Source: Komagataeibacter xylinus NBRC 15237 | GTDB lineage: Bacteria; Pseudomonadota; Alphaproteobacteria; Acetobacterales; Acetobacteraceae | Assembly (NCBI RefSeq): GCF_001571345.1 | Contig: NZ_BCTP01000018.1 | Span: 1-63,226 of the forward strand | Direction of reading: 5' to 3' | DNA length: 63,226 bases | Shown: positions 61,571-63,226 of the stretch, piece by piece | How positions within the stretch are numbered: the stretch's first letter is position 1 | Layout: every line of letters begins with the position of its first letter | The notes under the pieces: generated by a model | The model's input: the letters and a program-made list of their open reading frames with translations, nothing else | What the model was told of the DNA's origin: nothing | Database searches by the model: none | Translations under genes and position numbers: made by a program

Positions 61571-62245
61571 ATGTCCTATACGGTGCAGTTTTCGCAGGTT
61601 ACCCCCTATATGGGCTATCTTGCTGGCGGGGCCTGCCTGAGTCTGCAGATGGCCGCCATCTCTTTTTTTGCAGGGGGCACGGTGGGCCTTGCCTGCGCCT
61701 CGGTGCTCGAATACGGGCCTGCATGGGCCCGTTGGCCTGTAAAGGCTTATGTTGTATTTTTTCTCAATACACCGCTTCTGGTGCAGATATTCTTTTTTTA
61801 TTTTGCCTTGCCTGATGTCGGTATCATGCTTGGCTCGGAACAGGCGGTCCTCGTCGGCATGTCCCTTAACGCGGGATCTTACTTGACCGAAATCATGCGG
61901 ACCGGTTTCAGGGTGCTCCGCCGGTCCGAACTTGAAGCTGCCGAAACTCTGGGTTTTACCCGCCTGCAAACAATCCGCCATGTCATCTGGCCGCATATCT
62001 GCAAGGTGCTGTTCCTGCCTTTGTCCAATCAGTATATTATCCTGACATTAACAACATCGATAGCAGCTATATTTGGCGTGGAAGAATTGACGGGTCGCGC
62101 CTATAACGTGAATTCCCAGACGTTTCGCTCTCTGGAAGTATTTTTAATCGCGGCTTTATATTATGTCGGTCTGACCTTTGTGGCCAGCATAATGCTTCAT
62201 ATGGTTGGCTATCATGTTTTCGGCATCAGGCGGAAGGTATTCTGA
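61571..62245 (+). CDS. polar amino acid ABC transporter permease
   Basis: 224 residues, CAGGAG 9 bp before the start. EAA loop RRSELEAAETLGFTRLQTIRHVIWP, then TTSIAAIFGVEELTGRAYNVNSQTFRSLEVF, shared with the permease at 50592. The stop overlaps the next start by 1 bp. Confidence 0.9.
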   Translation: MSYTVQFSQVTPYMGYLAGGACLSLQMAAISFFAGGTVGLACASVLEYGPAWARWPVKAYVVFFLNTPLLVQIFFFYFALPDVGIMLGSEQAVLVGMSLNAGSYLTEIMRTGFRVLRRSELEAAETLGFTRLQTIRHVIWPHICKVLFLPLSNQYIILTLTTSIAAIFGVEELTGRAYNVNSQTFRSLEVFLIAALYYVGLTFVASIMLHMVGYHVFGIRRKVF

Positions 62246-62931
62246 TGCGTGAATTCATGGATGAAGTATCAAGGTTTCTGAGCTATTATGATCTGATTTT
62301 CATAGGGCGCGCATTCCTTTATACCGCGCTGCTTTCTCTTGTCGGGTCATGTTGCGGTTTTGTGGTGGGGTGCGGGCTGGCCATCGTGCGTATCCGCCGC
62401 CTTGTTCCCTTTGCCCCCCTGCGCTGGCTAGCTACGGCCTATGTCGAGATATTCCGGCGTATTCCGTTTCTTGTGAAGCTGATGCTGGTGCTTTTTACTT
62501 TCCAGTTCATGGGGGTGGATGTGCCGATGTTTGTCATCGCGGCCATTACGGTTGCATTGGCCGCATCCGCCTTTTGTGCCGAAAACATTCGGGCCGGGCT
62601 GGAATCGATCCACGTCACCCAGTGGGAAGCAGCCGAGGCCCTGAATATGGGTGGCTTTTCAATCCTGTGGCGGGTTGTCCTGCCGCAGGCGTGGCGGGTG
62701 ATCATTCCCCCTTCCATGACCTATTCCGTCGGGCTGGTCAAAAGCACGGCCATTGCATCGCAACTGGGCGTTCCGGAACTGACTTATGCCGCCAAAGTGC
62801 TGAATCAACGCGGTTTTTCGGTCGTCCTGTGTTTTGGCACGATCCTTGTTCTTTATTTCATCCTGTGCTGGCCCCTTACCCTGCTCGCCGCATATCTGGA
62901 GAAAAGACTTGCCCCACCTGGCCATAGATAA
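62245..62931 (+). CDS. polar amino acid ABC transporter permease
   Basis: 228 residues. EAA loop VTQWEAAEALNMGGFSILWRVVLPQAW, then VGLVKSTAIASQLGVPELTYAA. Second membrane subunit of the third importer; corresponds to the permease at 49922. Its end overlaps the ATPase gene by 23 bp. Confidence 0.9.
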   Translation: MREFMDEVSRFLSYYDLIFIGRAFLYTALLSLVGSCCGFVVGCGLAIVRIRRLVPFAPLRWLATAYVEIFRRIPFLVKLMLVLFTFQFMGVDVPMFVIAAITVALAASAFCAENIRAGLESIHVTQWEAAEALNMGGFSILWRVVLPQAWRVIIPPSMTYSVGLVKSTAIASQLGVPELTYAAKVLNQRGFSVVLCFGTILVLYFILCWPLTLLAAYLEKRLAPPGHR

Positions 62932-63226
62932 TCTGAGCGCTGATTATGGTTCAGCCCAGGTGCTGAAAGATGTCTCGCTCAGTGTGGAGCGTGGCGAGAT
63001 CCTGTCCATCATCGGGCCATCAGGTTCGGGCAAGAGTACCCTGCTGCGGGTTCTGATCGGGCTGCTCAGGCCAAAAGCCGGCCAGGTCGCGGTGGCGGGG
63101 CAAGGGGTTGATTACGGGTCATCTGCCGCGCTGCGCCGGTTACGTGAGCGTTTTGCCATTGTCTTTCAGCAATATAACCTGTTCCAGAATATGACAGTGC
63201 TGAAGAATGTCACGATCGTGCCTGTT
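62909..63226 (+). CDS. polar amino acid ABC transporter ATP-binding protein, 3' end outside window
   Basis: First 106 codons, starting with TTG inside the permease gene. MPHLAIDNLSADYG, Walker A GPSGSGKSTL and Q-loop FQQYNLFQNMTVLKN are present; the signature and Walker B lie beyond the edge. The TTG start, the wording MPHL and the overlap copy the arrangement of the second importer (49210-49941). Confidence 0.88.
   Translation, partial: MPHLAIDNLSADYGSAQVLKDVSLSVERGEILSIIGPSGSGKSTLLRVLIGLLRPKAGQVAVAGQGVDYGSSAALRRLRERFAIVFQQYNLFQNMTVLKNVTIVPV

Overview
This 63-kb window looks like a GC-rich acetic acid bacterium (Acetobacteraceae, Komagataeibacter/Gluconacetobacter type). The reasons are codon and base composition, the TonB-receptor and PutA types, and two copies of an intergenic repeat that I associate with that group. 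This placement is a judgement from reading, not a database result. Nearly all of it is accessory metabolism: uptake and breakdown of amino acids, D-amino or imino acids, hydantoin-like cyclic amides and probably an indole-derived aromatic. No rRNA, tRNA or CRISPR was seen.

Layout. 1-1.7 kb: an IS66 transposase entering from the left edge, joined to the remnant of a HEPN-like gene. 1.7-10.9 kb (minus strand): gabT-type aminotransferase, LysR, GntR, a 1211-residue PutA without a ribbon-helix-helix domain, and a frameshifted TonB receptor. 11.2-15.5 kb: amaA-amaB-hglS, the pipecolate to aminoadipate semialdehyde to 2-oxoadipate to 2-hydroxyglutarate branch of lysine breakdown. 15.7-17.6 kb: an internally deleted amino acid permease, a LysR gene and an internally deleted class III aminotransferase. 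17.8-25.1 kb: N-carbamoyl/allantoate-type amidohydrolase, NCS1 permease, TonB receptor, Asp/Glu/hydantoin racemase homologue and a GntR regulator. 25.3-30 kb: two MarR genes, a thioesterase, and a minus-strand operon of a DUF3830-like protein, a FAD amine oxidase and an aminotransferase.

30.2-39.5 kb is the most interesting part. It encodes a two-subunit 2-oxoacid:ferredoxin oxidoreductase, a cyclase-family (isatin hydrolase/kynurenine formamidase-like) amidohydrolase and a monooxygenase/Old-Yellow-Enzyme fusion of the 2-aminobenzoyl-CoA monooxygenase/reductase type. These are followed by an SDR, a Rid protein lacking the usual catalytic arginine, and a BASS-family transporter. Together they could convert isatin to isatinate, then to anthraniloyl-CoA, then to a dearomatised CoA ester.

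39.5-63.2 kb holds two parallel modules resembling D-hydroxyproline (lhp-type) catabolism: a cyanide-synthase-like FAD dehydrogenase, a DapA-family lyase or deaminase, and an ABC importer. In the first module the three dehydrogenase subunits are fused into one 956-residue protein, and the operon ends with a pair of M20 hydrolases whose metal ligands are lost in complementary fashion. In the second module the subunits are separate and are followed by a D-hydantoinase. The window ends with a TonB receptor and a third polar amino acid ABC importer, cut by the right edge. A 22-bp palindrome upstream of the SDR recurs with 20 of 22 matches in the promoter of the last TonB receptor, which suggests that these distant units share a regulator.
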